The notes beneath the pieces are model-generated. The model was not told the DNA's origin. It saw nothing but the letters and a program-made list of their open reading frames with translations, and made no database searches. This document shows, piece by piece, positions 54,500 to 64,000 of a stretch of 64,000 nt of DNA (its first letter is position 1; each line of letters starts with the position of its first letter). The position numbers and the translations under genes were made by a program. Location: assembly GCA_964017045.1 (NCBI GenBank), contig OZ024810.1:15612704-15676703 (forward strand), in the 5' to 3' direction. The DNA is from Omphiscola glabra. Taxonomy: Eukaryota > Mollusca > Gastropoda > Lymnaeidae.

Positions 54500-55030
54500 G
54501 TGTGTGGGGGGCGGGGGTGGGGCATGGGTGTGTGTGTTGGTGGGGCATGGGTGTGTGTGTTGGTGGGGATGGATGTGTGTGTTGGTGGGGATGGGTGTGT
54601 GTGTTGGTGGAGATGGATGTGTGTGTTGGTGGGGATGGATGTGTGTGTTGGTGGGGATGGATGTGTGTGTTGGTGGGGATGGATGTGTGTGTTGGTGGGG
54701 ATGGATGTGTGTGTTGGTGGGGATGGATGTGTGTGTTGGTGGGGATGGATGTGTGTGTTGGTGGGGATGGATGTGTGTGTTGGTGGGGATGGATGTGTGT
54801 GTTGGTGGGGATGGATGTGTGTGTTGGTGGGGATGGATGTGTGTGTTGGTGGGGATGGATGTGTGTGTTGGTGGGGATGGATGTGTGTGTTGGTGGGGCA
54901 TGGGTGTGTGTGTTGGTGGGGATGGATGTGTGTGTTGGTGGGGATGGATGTGTGTGTTGGTGGGGATGGATGTGTGTGTTGGTGGGGCATGGGTGTGTGT
55001 GTGTGTTGGTGGGGCATGGGTGTGTGTAGG
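54500..55030. repeat. 22-bp GT-rich minisatellite
   Basis: About 23 copies of a unit with GATGGATGTGTGTGTTGGTG plus GG. Frames in both directions are by-products (CVCWWGWM, HPHQHTHPSPPT). Confidence 0.96.
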
Positions 55031-55129
55031 GGGGCGGCATAAAAAAACATGAAATTTTTTAATTAAATATACGCATCTCTCTCTTTCAAAATTATTATGT
55101 CTCTTAACTAAAAAAAATTTAGTGGGTGG

Positions 55130-55710
55130 AACTCGGCTCTGCTCCCCAAATGACCTGGCTCTGCTCCCCAAATGACCTGGCTCTGCTCCCCAAATTACCT
55201 GGCTCTGCTCCCCAAACGACCTGGCTCTGCTCCCCAAATGACCTGGCTCTGCTCCCCAAATGACCTGGCTCTGCTCCCCAAATGACCTGGCTCTGCTCCC
55301 CAAACGACCTGGCTCTGCTCCTTAAATGACCTGGCTCTGCTCCCCAAATGACCTGGCTCTGCTCCCCAAACGACCTGGCTCTGCTCCCCAAATGACCTGG
55401 CTCTGCTCCCCAAACGACCTGGCTCTGCTCCCCAAACGACCTGGCTCTGCTCCCCAATGACCTGGTTCTGCTCCCCAAATCACTCTGCTCCCCAAATTAC
55501 TCGGCTCTGCTCCCAAAATGATCTGGCTCTGCTCCCCATATGACTCGCCATTGCTCCCCAAATGCCTCTGCTCCCCAAATTACTCGGCTCTGCTCCCCAA
55601 ATGGTCTGGCTCTGCTCCCCGTATGACTCGCCATAGCTCCCCAAATGCCTCTGCTCCCCAAATTACTCGGCTCTGCTCCCCAAATGACTCTACTCTGCTC
55701 CCAAAATGAC
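55130..55710. repeat. 22-bp minisatellite
   Basis: About 26 copies of GACCTGGCTCTGCTCCCCAA plus AT. From 55475 on the units change to GACTCGGCTCTGCTCCCCAA and mixed 16-bp forms, giving a higher-order repeat of about 100 bp (55490-55600 repeats at 55590-55690). Confidence 0.96.
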
Positions 55711-56228
55711 TCGTCTCCTGATGTCAAGATGATCTTGGTCATTTTCAATATTCTATTCTCATCAACCCTAACATCACTAAAGACACCACCAACACCACTA
55801 ACAAACACCTTTAATGTAAATGCAAATTCTCTAAGGTTTAGTAAATTTACAATTAACATGAATTTCTATTTTTAAAAATCAGGTAAGATTTCATCAACAA
55901 ACGTCCTAAACGTTTCATAGAATTAATATCTTCTTTTTTTTTCTTTCAAAATCTCATCTTCGAGACTTTTTGAAACAAGTCGTTTTAACTGCACGTTAAT
56001 TTTTATGAGTTGCCGGTACTTGTTTTAAGATCTGCGCTGTCACAGACAGTTGTAGCGTTGATGCTGCCACTCCCACTTGATTGGCATTTGGGCACTTCGC
56101 TGGAAGTAGACTTTGGGGAAGGTCCTTCTATTGAGGGATTTAACATTTTAATAAGTAGATATTTACATCACAATATGAAACGTATAGAAGAGTAATGTAA
56201 TCAATGCATAATAACTGCGGCACAGTTT
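55711..56228. other. 3' flank of the adhesion GPCR gene
   Basis: No convincing further exon for the receptor tail and no gene recognised. Confidence 0.35.
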
Positions 56229-56365
56229 AACAAATATGGTACAGTTTAACATCTATGGTACAGTTTATAAACTCCAGTACAGCTTAACAACTACAGTACA
56301 GTTTAACAACTACGGTACCGTTAATAAACTCCATCACAGTTTAACAATTGCGGTACAGCTTAACA
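56229..56365. repeat. 19-bp minisatellite
   Basis: Seven to eight copies of GTACAGTTTAACAACTACG, degenerate. Confidence 0.75.
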
Positions 56366-56588
56366 GATCTCAGGGAAAAAAACGTATTTTATTAACATTT
56401 TTGCAGTGGCGAGGCTGTGGTGAGAAATAAGTTGTCGGAGAAGACGCCCCATGGAATTTATGGTTCCTATTTGATTTACAGTAAAACAATTAAAGAACTC
56501 CTTATTCTGTACTTCTTTATATGTTAGTGGACTTATAACTATCTGCTGAAGGGGCTCCATTTCATACCTGACTAAGCTAACAATTTGT

Positions 56589-56721
56589 CTAACCAGTCAT
56601 GGTAAATAAGGAATCACATGGGCATGTTACAATTATTGGAAGCCTCAACTCATTATAAGTATCATAAATACTAATGTTAGGAAAGGAGTAGCTAGCTCTT
56701 TGAGTACTTGAGTAAGCCACC
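56589..56721 (-). CDS. possible aGPCR tail exon (phase unresolved)
   Basis: Behind a strong TTTTTTTTTTCAG acceptor a frame reads AYSSTQRASYSFPNISIYDT then YNELRLP and ends at TAG, a plausible Ser/Tyr-rich cytoplasmic tail. It needs an upstream phase of 2, whereas the TM7 exon ends in phase 1, so another exon must lie between, or this is chance. Confidence 0.3.
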
Positions 56722-56899
56722 CTGAAAAAAAAAAACCCAATGTGTACAGAATGCACATACAAATATGCTAAATCAAGGATATGAATGAAGTGGGGCGAAA
56801 ATTCCCCCCCCCCTCTCACAAATAAGTGATGCCTGAGGCGGACCTCCCTTTCACCCACCCTCTTGCTACGCTCGTGATTAGAATGCAGGTAAAACTCAC

Positions 56900-57091
56900 C
56901 CGGAACGCTGTATCCTCCCCTTTTACAGAAGAAGCAAAGCCAGGAAAGCCAAACAGCGCGCACGTTCTTATCCCGGGCAGTCATCATGGCAAAGATGACA
57001 AATCCCTGCAGTGACGCAGATACACAAAACATGTACTGGAAAACAACGCGGGCGTCGTCTATGGCCAGGAATCCAAAGATCCAGGACAGAC
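56900..57091 (-). CDS. aGPCR exon, TM6-TM7
   Basis: Acceptor ACCGTTTCAG|GT. Encodes GLSWIFGFLAIDDARVVFQY, the TM7 core SLQGFVIFAMMTARDKNVRA and the start of the tail (CKRGGYSVP). Donor CCGG|GTGAGT. Confidence 0.92.
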
Positions 57092-60000
57092 CTGAAACGG
57101 TAAGTTAAAGAAGTGTGAGTCCATTCCCATCTACCCTAAGTCAAAAAATGCTGAGTCCCAACCTATCTACCGTAAGCGCCCGTGTAGATCTGTTTGTCTG
57201 TTTACTGGGTTTGGGCTCCAGACAACCAGTTTGTATGTCAACTCTTTATCGTGTCAACTCACTTGAACACGCAGCCAATATTTAATTTCTAGAATGTTCA
57301 AACATTTCACTGCACTCACCCAGCACACAAAAGCAGATGAAAGATGCCCGTATGTTGACGACAATCTGATTCTGGCTATTCGATGAGTATTTGCTCATGT
57401 CCTTCCTACGACACAAGCTGACCACAACCATTATGAAAATGACCACGTTGGTCAAGACGATCAGGCCAACTGGTATGGCAAAGCTGTAGTAAAAAGCTGG
57501 CAGTGACATCCAACAGCTAGGGTGTTAGAATGAAAGTGATTAAACATGAAATTAATACATACATACAAATTAAATACCGCCGAGATAGATTTGATAAATA
57601 TATTCAGCTCTTCGGGTTAAATATATACGCCTAAAATATATGTATTGTTATTTTATTTTCGTATTTCTTAAATTTTACATAATTCCAAAATATTTGTTTC
57701 CATTAAAATCTTATTTTTACAACAATGATAAATAAATTCTTTTACTTCCTGTAAAATTTGGTCTTGAAAACACCAACTTCCGGCAATAACATACATGGCG
57801 AACTCTTCTGTTTTTTAACTACTTTCTATTTCTTGTCTTATTTTCACTTGTCCTGTCTGCTGAGGAAGGCTCTTGGCCGAAAGTTCTTTTTTTTTTTTTT
57901 TGTCCTTTCTCTATTTTTCAAGCTTCTACATACCTTGTTCTACTATTTCCTAAAGTCCCTAATACTGACCCTAAGCCTAATCCTTAAAAATATATATATG
58001 CAAAACAACAAGGCCGGACACAACATATTTCTTCAGTTCAGATGGGCTGTAACAAACTGTTCAGATGGGCTGTAACAAACAGTTCAGATGGGCTGTAACA
58101 AACAGTTCAGATGGGCTGTAACAAACAGTTCAGATGGGCTGTAACAAACAGTTCAGATGGGCTGTAACAAACAGTTCAGATGGGCTGTAACAAACAGTTC
58201 AGATGGGCTGTAACAAACAGTTCAGATGGGCTGTAACAAACAGTTCAGATGGGCTGTAACAAACAGTTCAGATGGGCTGTAACAAACAGTTCAGTGGGCT
58301 ATAACAAACAACTCATCCTGTTTCTAACAAGGCTCAATGCTCTAAATATGTTCATCTTGTTCGTTGAGACTGTGTATATGTTTTGATTGTAGAATTAGCC
58401 CATGTCATTGCAGACCAGACCGTTTCATACTGGAATTAACACATTTTCAATCTGAACAATAATCTGTTTAAAATGTTGAACTTACTATTGATTTCCACCT
58501 TTATAAAGATCAGGATCGATGATCAAGACAATTGCCACCGGGATGACAGGTAGACCTGGGGGGTTAGATAAAGAAATTTGTTAAATTTAACCGTCTAATG
58601 ATGTATTGTAAAAAAAACGTAATCATATTATTATTATTATAAGTTTAATCTATAAAATTATACTGTTTTTTACTGGATCTGCTCCTGAACGCATCACGTT
58701 TATCAAAGAAATCTTAATTTGTATGGTTTAAATGTTTATGGCCAACCAACCAGCCGAGCATTGTTTGGTTACTGGCAACTCGCTCAAAAAGAAATGTTTC
58801 TCGGATAAGTAAAATTGCTCACGATGACACTAGGTATGTTGCGACCCTAGATGACACGAGTAGATATGTTGTGACCCATGATGACATGAGTAGATATGTT
58901 GTGACCCATGATGAGATGGGTAGATATGTTGTGACCCATGATGACATGAGTAGATATGTTGCGACCCATGATGGCATGAGTAGATATGTTGCGACCCATG
59001 ATGACATGGGTAGATATGTTGCGACCCATGATGACATGGGTAGGTACGCTGCGGTCCATGATCTATATTTTAATTTCTTTCGAAAGCATTGACACATACC
59101 TCTATTCAAAGCTTAACTTGACCATTATAAAATATTTGTTATAACTTGGTTAGCTTTTTAAAAAAATGGTAGCCACCCCCTTATGACGGCTCGACTTAGC
59201 ATCCCCTCACCTAAATCATTTCTCAGGTCCATAGACAAGCATATGTATTACGTTATATTGTTAAATGAATGGACATACAAGGAAAACGAACTGTAATTTA
59301 TCCTAAGTATAAAAAAACACATTTCCTCATTCAAATTTTTATTTTGCTCTGCATCTTCAACTTTTGTTGATTTTATTAATATAGAAATAATTTGCTGTTG
59401 TAACATTTAAAAAAAAAATATTTTGCATTTCTGATAACTGTGTTGTTTTAAGCGACATTCTTTCTAGCTGATTTCATTTGCCACCATTTTTTATTTCTTT
59501 TATAACAATGTCCAACGTGACTCATACTGTCATGAATGTCTACCCCATGATGCTACGGATGTCAACAAAATAAGCTGGTATGGATGTCTAACATACCCCA
59601 TGCTGCTACGGATGTCAACAAAATAAGCTGGTATGGATGTCTAACATACCCCATGCTGCTACGGATGTCAAAAAAATAAGCTGGTATGGATGTCTAACAT
59701 ACCCCATGCTGCTACGGATGTCAAAAAAATAAGCTGGTATGTATGTCTAACATACCCCATGCTGCTACGGATGTCAACAAAATAAGCTGGTATGGATGTC
59801 TAACATACCCCATGCTGCTACGGATGTTAACAAAATAAGCTGGTATGGATGTCTAACATACCCCATGCTGCCACGGATGTCAACAAAATAAGCTGGTATG
59901 GATGTCTAACATACCCCATGCTGCTACGGATGTCTAACATACCCCATGCTGCCACGGATGTCAACAAAATAAGCTGGTATGGATGTCTAACATACCCCAT

Positions 60001-63000
60001 GCTGCTACGGATGTCTAACATACCCCATGCTGCTACGGATGTCAACAAATTAAGCTGGTATGGATGTTTAACATACCCCATGCTGGTTTGGATGTCTAAC
60101 ATACCCCATGCTAGTATGGATGTCTAGCATACCCCATGCTGGTTTAGATGTCTAAAAGCATGATGGTATGGATGTCTAACATACCCCATGCTGCTACGGA
60201 TGTCAACAAAATAAGCTGGTATGGATGTCTAACATACCCCATGCTGGTTTGGATGTCTAAAATACCCCATGCTAGTATGGATGTCTAGCATACCCCATGC
60301 TGGTTTAGATGTCTAAAAGCATGATGGTATGGATGTCTAACATATCTCATGCTGGTATGGATGTCTAGCATACCCCATGCTTGTTTAGATGTCTAAAAGC
60401 ATAATGGTATGGATGTCTAACATACCCATGCTGGTATGGATGTCTAACATACCCCATGTTGGTATGGATGTCTAACATACCCCATGCTGGTATGGATGTC
60501 TAACATACCCCATGCTGGTATGGATGTCTAACATACCCCATGTTGGTATGGATGTCTAACTACCCCATGCTGGTATGGATGTCTAACATACCCCACGCTG
60601 GTATGGATGTCTAACTTACCCCATGCTGGTATGGATGTCTTCCACATGTAATGAGTGAAGTATGTGTTCATGATCTTGACAAAGAGCAGATACTGCAGGA
60701 TTCCCTCCATCAACATCCACATGAAGGAGGTGAGGATCAGGTAGTGGAGCAGAACGGCCACGGCAATGCACCCAGCGTGGGACGATGTCTGGGTCACTCC
60801 TGCCAGGAACACGACCCAGGACATGAGGAGTGCTAGGCACAGCTGGAACAGTGTCTGCTGGGGTCGGCCTCGCTGCACACGTCTGATAATATTTGCAAAA
60901 AATAGTTGATTTGCTCTAATAGTTTCAGAAGAATAAAAGGGATTTGTTTCCATTGTGTTAGAAGTCGATAAAATAACGCATTAACTCACATTGTAAGTGT
61001 TAAAAATGCATTAGGTGCTAATTGATGCACTAGTGGTCATCACTAATGATGTGAATTCCTAAAATATTAGTGTTACCAAAAAAAAAAATCATTTTAAAAT
61101 GATTACATGCTGGGGAAAAAGTGGAGCAACATGTCTAGCCTGGAAACGAAATAGGTTTTTTTCAGTTGGAGGACTTACTTGATGAGCAGGAATGAAAGAA
61201 TCGACAGAGAAAGTCCTGCTATAGACAGACTCAGTCCCACGATGGAGATGATGGTCAGGGCCAACGCATTCTCATTGTTCAGATGCTCTTGTTCGTAGAA
61301 ACTCTGAGAAAGTTTTAAATTTCAAATATTTTTTTTTTAAAAATTGTCGTTTACAAAACATATTCGCAAAGAACAAAAGTCGCTCAGTACAATTTTTTTT
61401 AATAAAACCGGTTATATATCATTAAAAAAGGTTATGTAGATATTAGATAAGAAGGTGATATTTGAAAGAACATAGACTATTTGATAGGATCATACTAAAC
61501 TGTATTTGATTGGACTATACTAGACTGTATTTGATTGGACCATACTAGATTGTATTTTATAGGACTATACTAGACTGTGTGTGATAGTAATACAGACCTG
61601 TTTACTCTTACGATTTTGGCGTACAATGTACGATTTTGAGGTGTGTACATTATATATTCTGTATGGTTATTTTGTTACAATAAAGATAGTGTATTGAATG
61701 ATTTTTTGATGATATTGTACGATTTTAAGTGTTTGGCAGTATACTAGACTGTATTTGACTGGACTATACTAGACTGTATTTGACTGGACTATACTAGACT
61801 GTATTTGACTGGACTATACTAGACTGTATTTGACTGGACTATACTAGACTGTATTTGACTGGACTATACTAGACTGTATTTGACTGGACTATACTAGACT
61901 GTATTTGACTGGACTATACTAGACTGTATTTGACTGGACTATACGGTTACAGCCAATGGATTAAGCTGTAAAATGTTTCTCAAAATTGAACATATCTGTA
62001 AATAAAGTTTTTGATTCTGGTGTTCCACATTGTCAAGACTTTTAATAATATTGTAACATATTGATTGATTCATGTTAAGTAAATAAAAATCTTAGTCCTA
62101 AACTATGCAGAAAGTTTGTGTAAATCACATCTCTTGGCGTGTATGTTCACACAGTGCGTAACAGATATGGCGATGATATAAATGAGAGCATGCACATATT
62201 TTAGATGATAAGAAACAAGGTCACACCAACAGGTGATATGAAGTTGATATAAAACATGATATCAAGTTGATATAAAACATGAGCTGAAGTTGATATAAAT
62301 CATGAGCTGAAGTTGATATAAAACATGAGCTGAAGTTGATATAAAACATGAGCTGAAGTTGATATAAAACATGAGCTGAAGTTGATATAAAACATGATCT
62401 GAAGTTGATATAAAACAAACTGCCTACCATGAGGACAGCAAAGTTTGTGAGGTGATCACAAACACAAACATCCCTGCCGTCAATGGTTTGGTTGTACACA
62501 CATCCCTCGCTCGACCAGCCCCCGGCACCTGACTCTGCCTCAAAGTCCCAGAAGGCACAAGTTGTCAGATTAGATCTTAGATGTGTGGGCACCTTCTTGA
62601 CTGGCAGAAACACGGTCTGGACAGTGTTGGGGCCCAGATTGGTAACCGGCTGACCATCCAACAACAGCTGTAGCAAAATATGGTTTGGACATGAATCTTT
62701 CTAATGAACTTTTCCACAAGAATAAAAAGATAATGTTTCTTCAAATTAAACTAGTTAATATTATTCCCAAGGAATTTCACAAGCCTATGGGTATTTAAGT
62801 TTTTATATTTTTTGATAGATGCACAAAATCCCTGGTTGCACCACGCCTTGCAGCATATGTTATTTATAGTAATTAGGTAATTACAAAAGATTAAATTGTT
62901 CTAATGTTTAGAATGTTTGAAGAATGGTTGAAGAATGTTTGAAGAATGTTTGAAGTATAATGCCACCCCATGTTCACTAGTGAATCTTGACTTACTTGTG

Positions 63001-64000
63001 CAGCTATGACTCTGCTGTTGAGAAATTGCTTACTGTTGTTGCTCACTACTACACTATTTTTGAAGAGCGTTGTGTCAGAGAAGACATTCATGGACAATCT
63101 GATATTTGACCCAGAATATTTACTCATAAGGGCCTGTAAATTTGTTCAGTGGATTATGTAGCAATACTATCGCAAAAAGGCAAAGGTATTAATACAAAGT
63201 TTAATTATAAGTAATAACGCGAAGCTTTCAATAATCTCTATTTAAAATGTTCTATAATTCAAGCAGTGACGTGGCTAGATTTTCTTCAGCCTGGGACAGC
63301 CGTATACTATGCCTACCCCTCACTCACACAAAACTATGGAAACCCTCACTCACACAAAACTATGCCAACCCTCACTCACACAAAATTATGCCTACCCTCA
63401 CTCACACATAATTATGGAAACCCTCACTCACAAAAAACTATGCCACCCCTCACTCACACAAGACAATGTCACTCCTCACTCACACAAAACTATGTCAACC
63501 CTCACTCACACAAAACTATGTCAACCCTCACACTAAACTATGTCACCCCCTCACTCACACAAAACTATGCCACCCCCCTCAGTCACGCCAATTTAGCTTA
63601 AACTAAAAGACATATGAAACACAAGTCACATGTATATGCAGTGAATGGAAGATGCCTCCCCCACCGCTTAAAAAAAGTAACACCTGGGGCGTAACACACC
63701 CCTTATGTACAGTCTTCCTACATCAGGGGAAACGAACTCAGTTCTTTAACAATCAACACATCGTCCCAACATCATTAACAATTGAAATATTCAAATATTT
63801 ATCTTATACTACGATAAGCGTTTAAACACATTTCGTAAAAAAAAAAATGTTATAAAAAGTTAAATAATCTCTTTTTAAAAAAATGTTTGACTAACTTTGA
63901 TGTAATCATTCTGCAACAGAATGGCAACTTCAGCATGATCATAGTCAACTTCATCCTTTTTGAAAAGTGTTTCGAGGCTTTCTGGGGTGAGATCCTCTGT
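56900..64000 (-). CDS. adhesion G-protein-coupled receptor, GAIN/GPS plus 7TM (partial)
   Basis: Eight exons in one continuous frame: 63896-64000 (cut by the window edge), 62996-63133, 62428-62667, 61179-61303, 60620-60882, 58486-58555, 57320-57516 and 56900-57091. The first two lie in the GAIN region. The third carries the GPS motif (CAFWDF, GGWSSEGC, CVCDHLTNFAVLM) with the autoproteolysis site between L and T of HLT. Then come TM1 (LALTIISIVGLSLSIAGLSL), TM2-3 (LFQLCLALLMSWVVFLAGVT; HYLILTSFMWMLMEGILQYL), TM4 (WGLPVIPVAIVLII), TM5 (FAIPVGLIVLTNVVIFIMVV) and TM6-7 (GLSWIFGFLAIDD; CVSASLQGFVIFAMM). This is a class B2 receptor; it is cleaved in the ER and signals through G proteins when the tethered peptide is exposed. 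The N-terminal ectodomain, which would name the subfamily, lies beyond 64000. The cytoplasmic tail after residue GYSVP is unresolved. Confidence 0.93.
57320..57516 (-). CDS. aGPCR exon, TM5 and start of TM6
   Basis: Acceptor AACACCCTAG|C completes YCWMSLP. Encodes TM5, the intracellular loop RRKDMSKYSSNSQNQIVVNI and the start of TM6 (ASFICFCVLG). Donor CTGG|GTGAGT. Confidence 0.92.
57730..57945. repeat. dispersed repeat (pair with 51415-51640), copy 2
   Basis: In the intron between the TM4 and TM5 exons of the receptor gene. Includes CTGAGGAAGGCTCTTGGCCGAAA, a sentence-like block also seen in degraded form in the first copy. Class unknown. Confidence 0.7.
58030..58300. repeat. 23-bp minisatellite in aGPCR intron
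   Basis: Twelve near-perfect copies of a unit with CAGATGGGCTGTAACAAACA plus GTT. Confidence 0.96.
58486..58555 (-). CDS. aGPCR exon, TM4
   Basis: A 70-nt exon, acceptor TAACCCCCCAG|GT. It ends at TCAATA|GTAAGT (not at the nearer AAAG|GTGGAA, which would break the frame). Encodes GLPVIPVAIVLIIDPDLYKG and GNQ, with Y completed by the next exon. Confidence 0.9.
58840..59065. repeat. 30-bp minisatellite in aGPCR intron
   Basis: Seven copies of a unit with GATGACATGAGTAGATATGT and TGTGACCCAT. In the intron between the TM3 and TM4 exons. Confidence 0.95.
59066..59539. other. aGPCR intron, AT-rich
   Basis: No exon, repeat or element recognised. Confidence 0.45.
59540..60648 (-). repeat. 28/53-bp array seeded on an exon end and its splice donor
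   Basis: On the minus strand the unit is ACATCCATACCAGCATGGGG followed by TATGTTAG (28 bp). The first unit (60611-60639) spans the exon-intron boundary, with GTAAGTTAG instead of GTATGTTAG. About ten 28-bp units follow, then units in which a 25-bp CTTATTTTGTTGACATCCGT-type insert raises the period to 53 bp. About twenty units carry TGGGGTATGTTA. Confidence 0.95.
60620..60882 (-). CDS. aGPCR exon, TM2-TM3
   Basis: Acceptor ATATTATCAG|A, donor TGGG|GTAAGTTAG. The final codons THYMWKTSIPAWG lead to the conserved WG-P before TM4. The last 19-20 nt are also the first unit of the 28-bp intronic array. Confidence 0.92.
61179..61303 (-). CDS. aGPCR exon, TM1
   Basis: Acceptor TTTCTCAG|AGT, donor ATCAA|GTAAGT. 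Encodes the tethered-peptide end (SFYEQEHLNNENALALTIIS) and TM1. Confidence 0.9.
61490..61945. repeat. 25-bp minisatellite in aGPCR intron, two blocks
   Basis: Four degenerate units (61490-61590) and nine near-perfect units (61735-61945) made of TATACTAGACTGTATTTGAC plus TGGAC, separated by about 150 bp of unrelated AT-rich sequence. Confidence 0.93.
62235..62425. repeat. 23-bp minisatellite next to the GPS exon
   Basis: Eight copies of AAAACATGAGCTGAAGTTGA plus TAT. The array ends within about 10 nt of the GPS exon donor (62427), so the receptor frame runs on into it (YINF, FISTSAH repeats) if unspliced. Confidence 0.95.
62428..62667 (-). CDS. aGPCR exon, GPS cleavage motif
   Basis: 80 codons, phase 0 at both ends. 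Contains the full GPS pattern of four cysteines and two tryptophans and the HLT cleavage site, plus N-glycosylation sites NLT and NQT. Donor ATG|GTAGGC; a 23-bp minisatellite starts about 10 nt into the intron. Confidence 0.93.
62996..63133 (-). CDS. aGPCR exon, GAIN region
   Basis: 46 codons in phase 0 at both ends: ALMSKYSGSNIRLSMNVFSD to FLNSRVIAAQ. Acceptor TTTACAG, donor CAA|GTAAGT. Confidence 0.85.
63300..63590. repeat. 25-27-bp degenerate minisatellite in aGPCR intron
   Basis: Eleven or so copies of CCCTCACTCACACAAAACTA plus TGCCAA with variable length. Lies between the two GAIN-region exons. Confidence 0.9.
63896..64000 (-). CDS. aGPCR exon, GAIN region (cut at window edge)
   Basis: 35 codons from TEDLTPESLETLFKK to ILLQNDYIK, donor AAA|GTTAGT. 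Continues beyond the window or to an acceptor there. Confidence 0.78.

Noticed and set aside
54425..55303. 292-aa minus-strand frame with HPHQHTHPSPPT repeats plus several others over the same array
   Set aside because: It spans two unrelated minisatellites, and five frames on both strands are open through the same DNA. Repeat by-product.
58486..58493. Donor AAAG|GTGGAA for the TM4 exon of the receptor
   Set aside because: It would leave phase 1, which does not fit the next exon. The GTAAGT site a few codons later gives phase 2 and restores the conserved YCWMS before TM5.

Overview
This window is eukaryotic nuclear DNA from an animal, most likely a mollusc and plausibly a heterobranch or pulmonate gastropod. 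The genes have small exons, GT..AG introns and animal-specific families (an adhesion GPCR, a claudin/PMP22-like four-span protein). The repeats include hAT miniature elements, among them copies that resemble the SPIN family, which is known from tetrapods, a triatomine bug and a pond snail. The species assignment is inference only. I saw no prokaryotic operon, rRNA, CRISPR array or convincing tRNA.

Genes from left to right. (1) Minus strand, 1687-4408: two coding exons of a claudin/PMP22-like membrane protein whose last exon was not found. (2) Plus strand, 16589-20331: a complete two-coding-exon ankyrin-repeat gene (746 aa), followed 200 bp downstream by a decayed copy of part of its own large exon. 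(3) Plus strand, 26674-31462: a partly resolved gene with a signal-peptide exon, a cysteine-containing exon and a possible last exon that looks like a GPI-anchor signal. (4) Minus strand, 34759-42468: a complete five-exon gene for a secreted protein of 279-289 aa from a family I cannot name. (5) Minus strand, 56900 to beyond 64000: the 3' half of an adhesion GPCR, with part of the GAIN domain, the GPS motif and seven membrane segments across eight exons.

The rest is repeat-rich. By my own rough count about a quarter of the window is tandem arrays: some forty different minisatellites with units of 12-59 bp, almost every one with a different unit sequence. There are also SPIN-like and CAGTGGCGTA-type hAT miniature elements with 8-bp target duplications, two LINE 3' fragments, a decayed hAT transposase and several dispersed repeat pairs of unknown class.

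The most interesting signal is a link between minisatellites and 5' splice sites. In the GPCR the last 19-20 nt of the TM3 exon plus its splice donor form the first unit of a 28-bp repeat, which continues as a 1.1-kb intronic array carrying about twenty further donor-like GTATGT sites. In the secreted-protein gene the end of exon 3 plus its donor is duplicated with a 51-bp period just inside the intron, and the copy keeps a near-synonymous reading. Three more introns have arrays beginning within about 25 nt of the donor. This suggests that tandem duplications here often start at exon-intron junctions and then expand.
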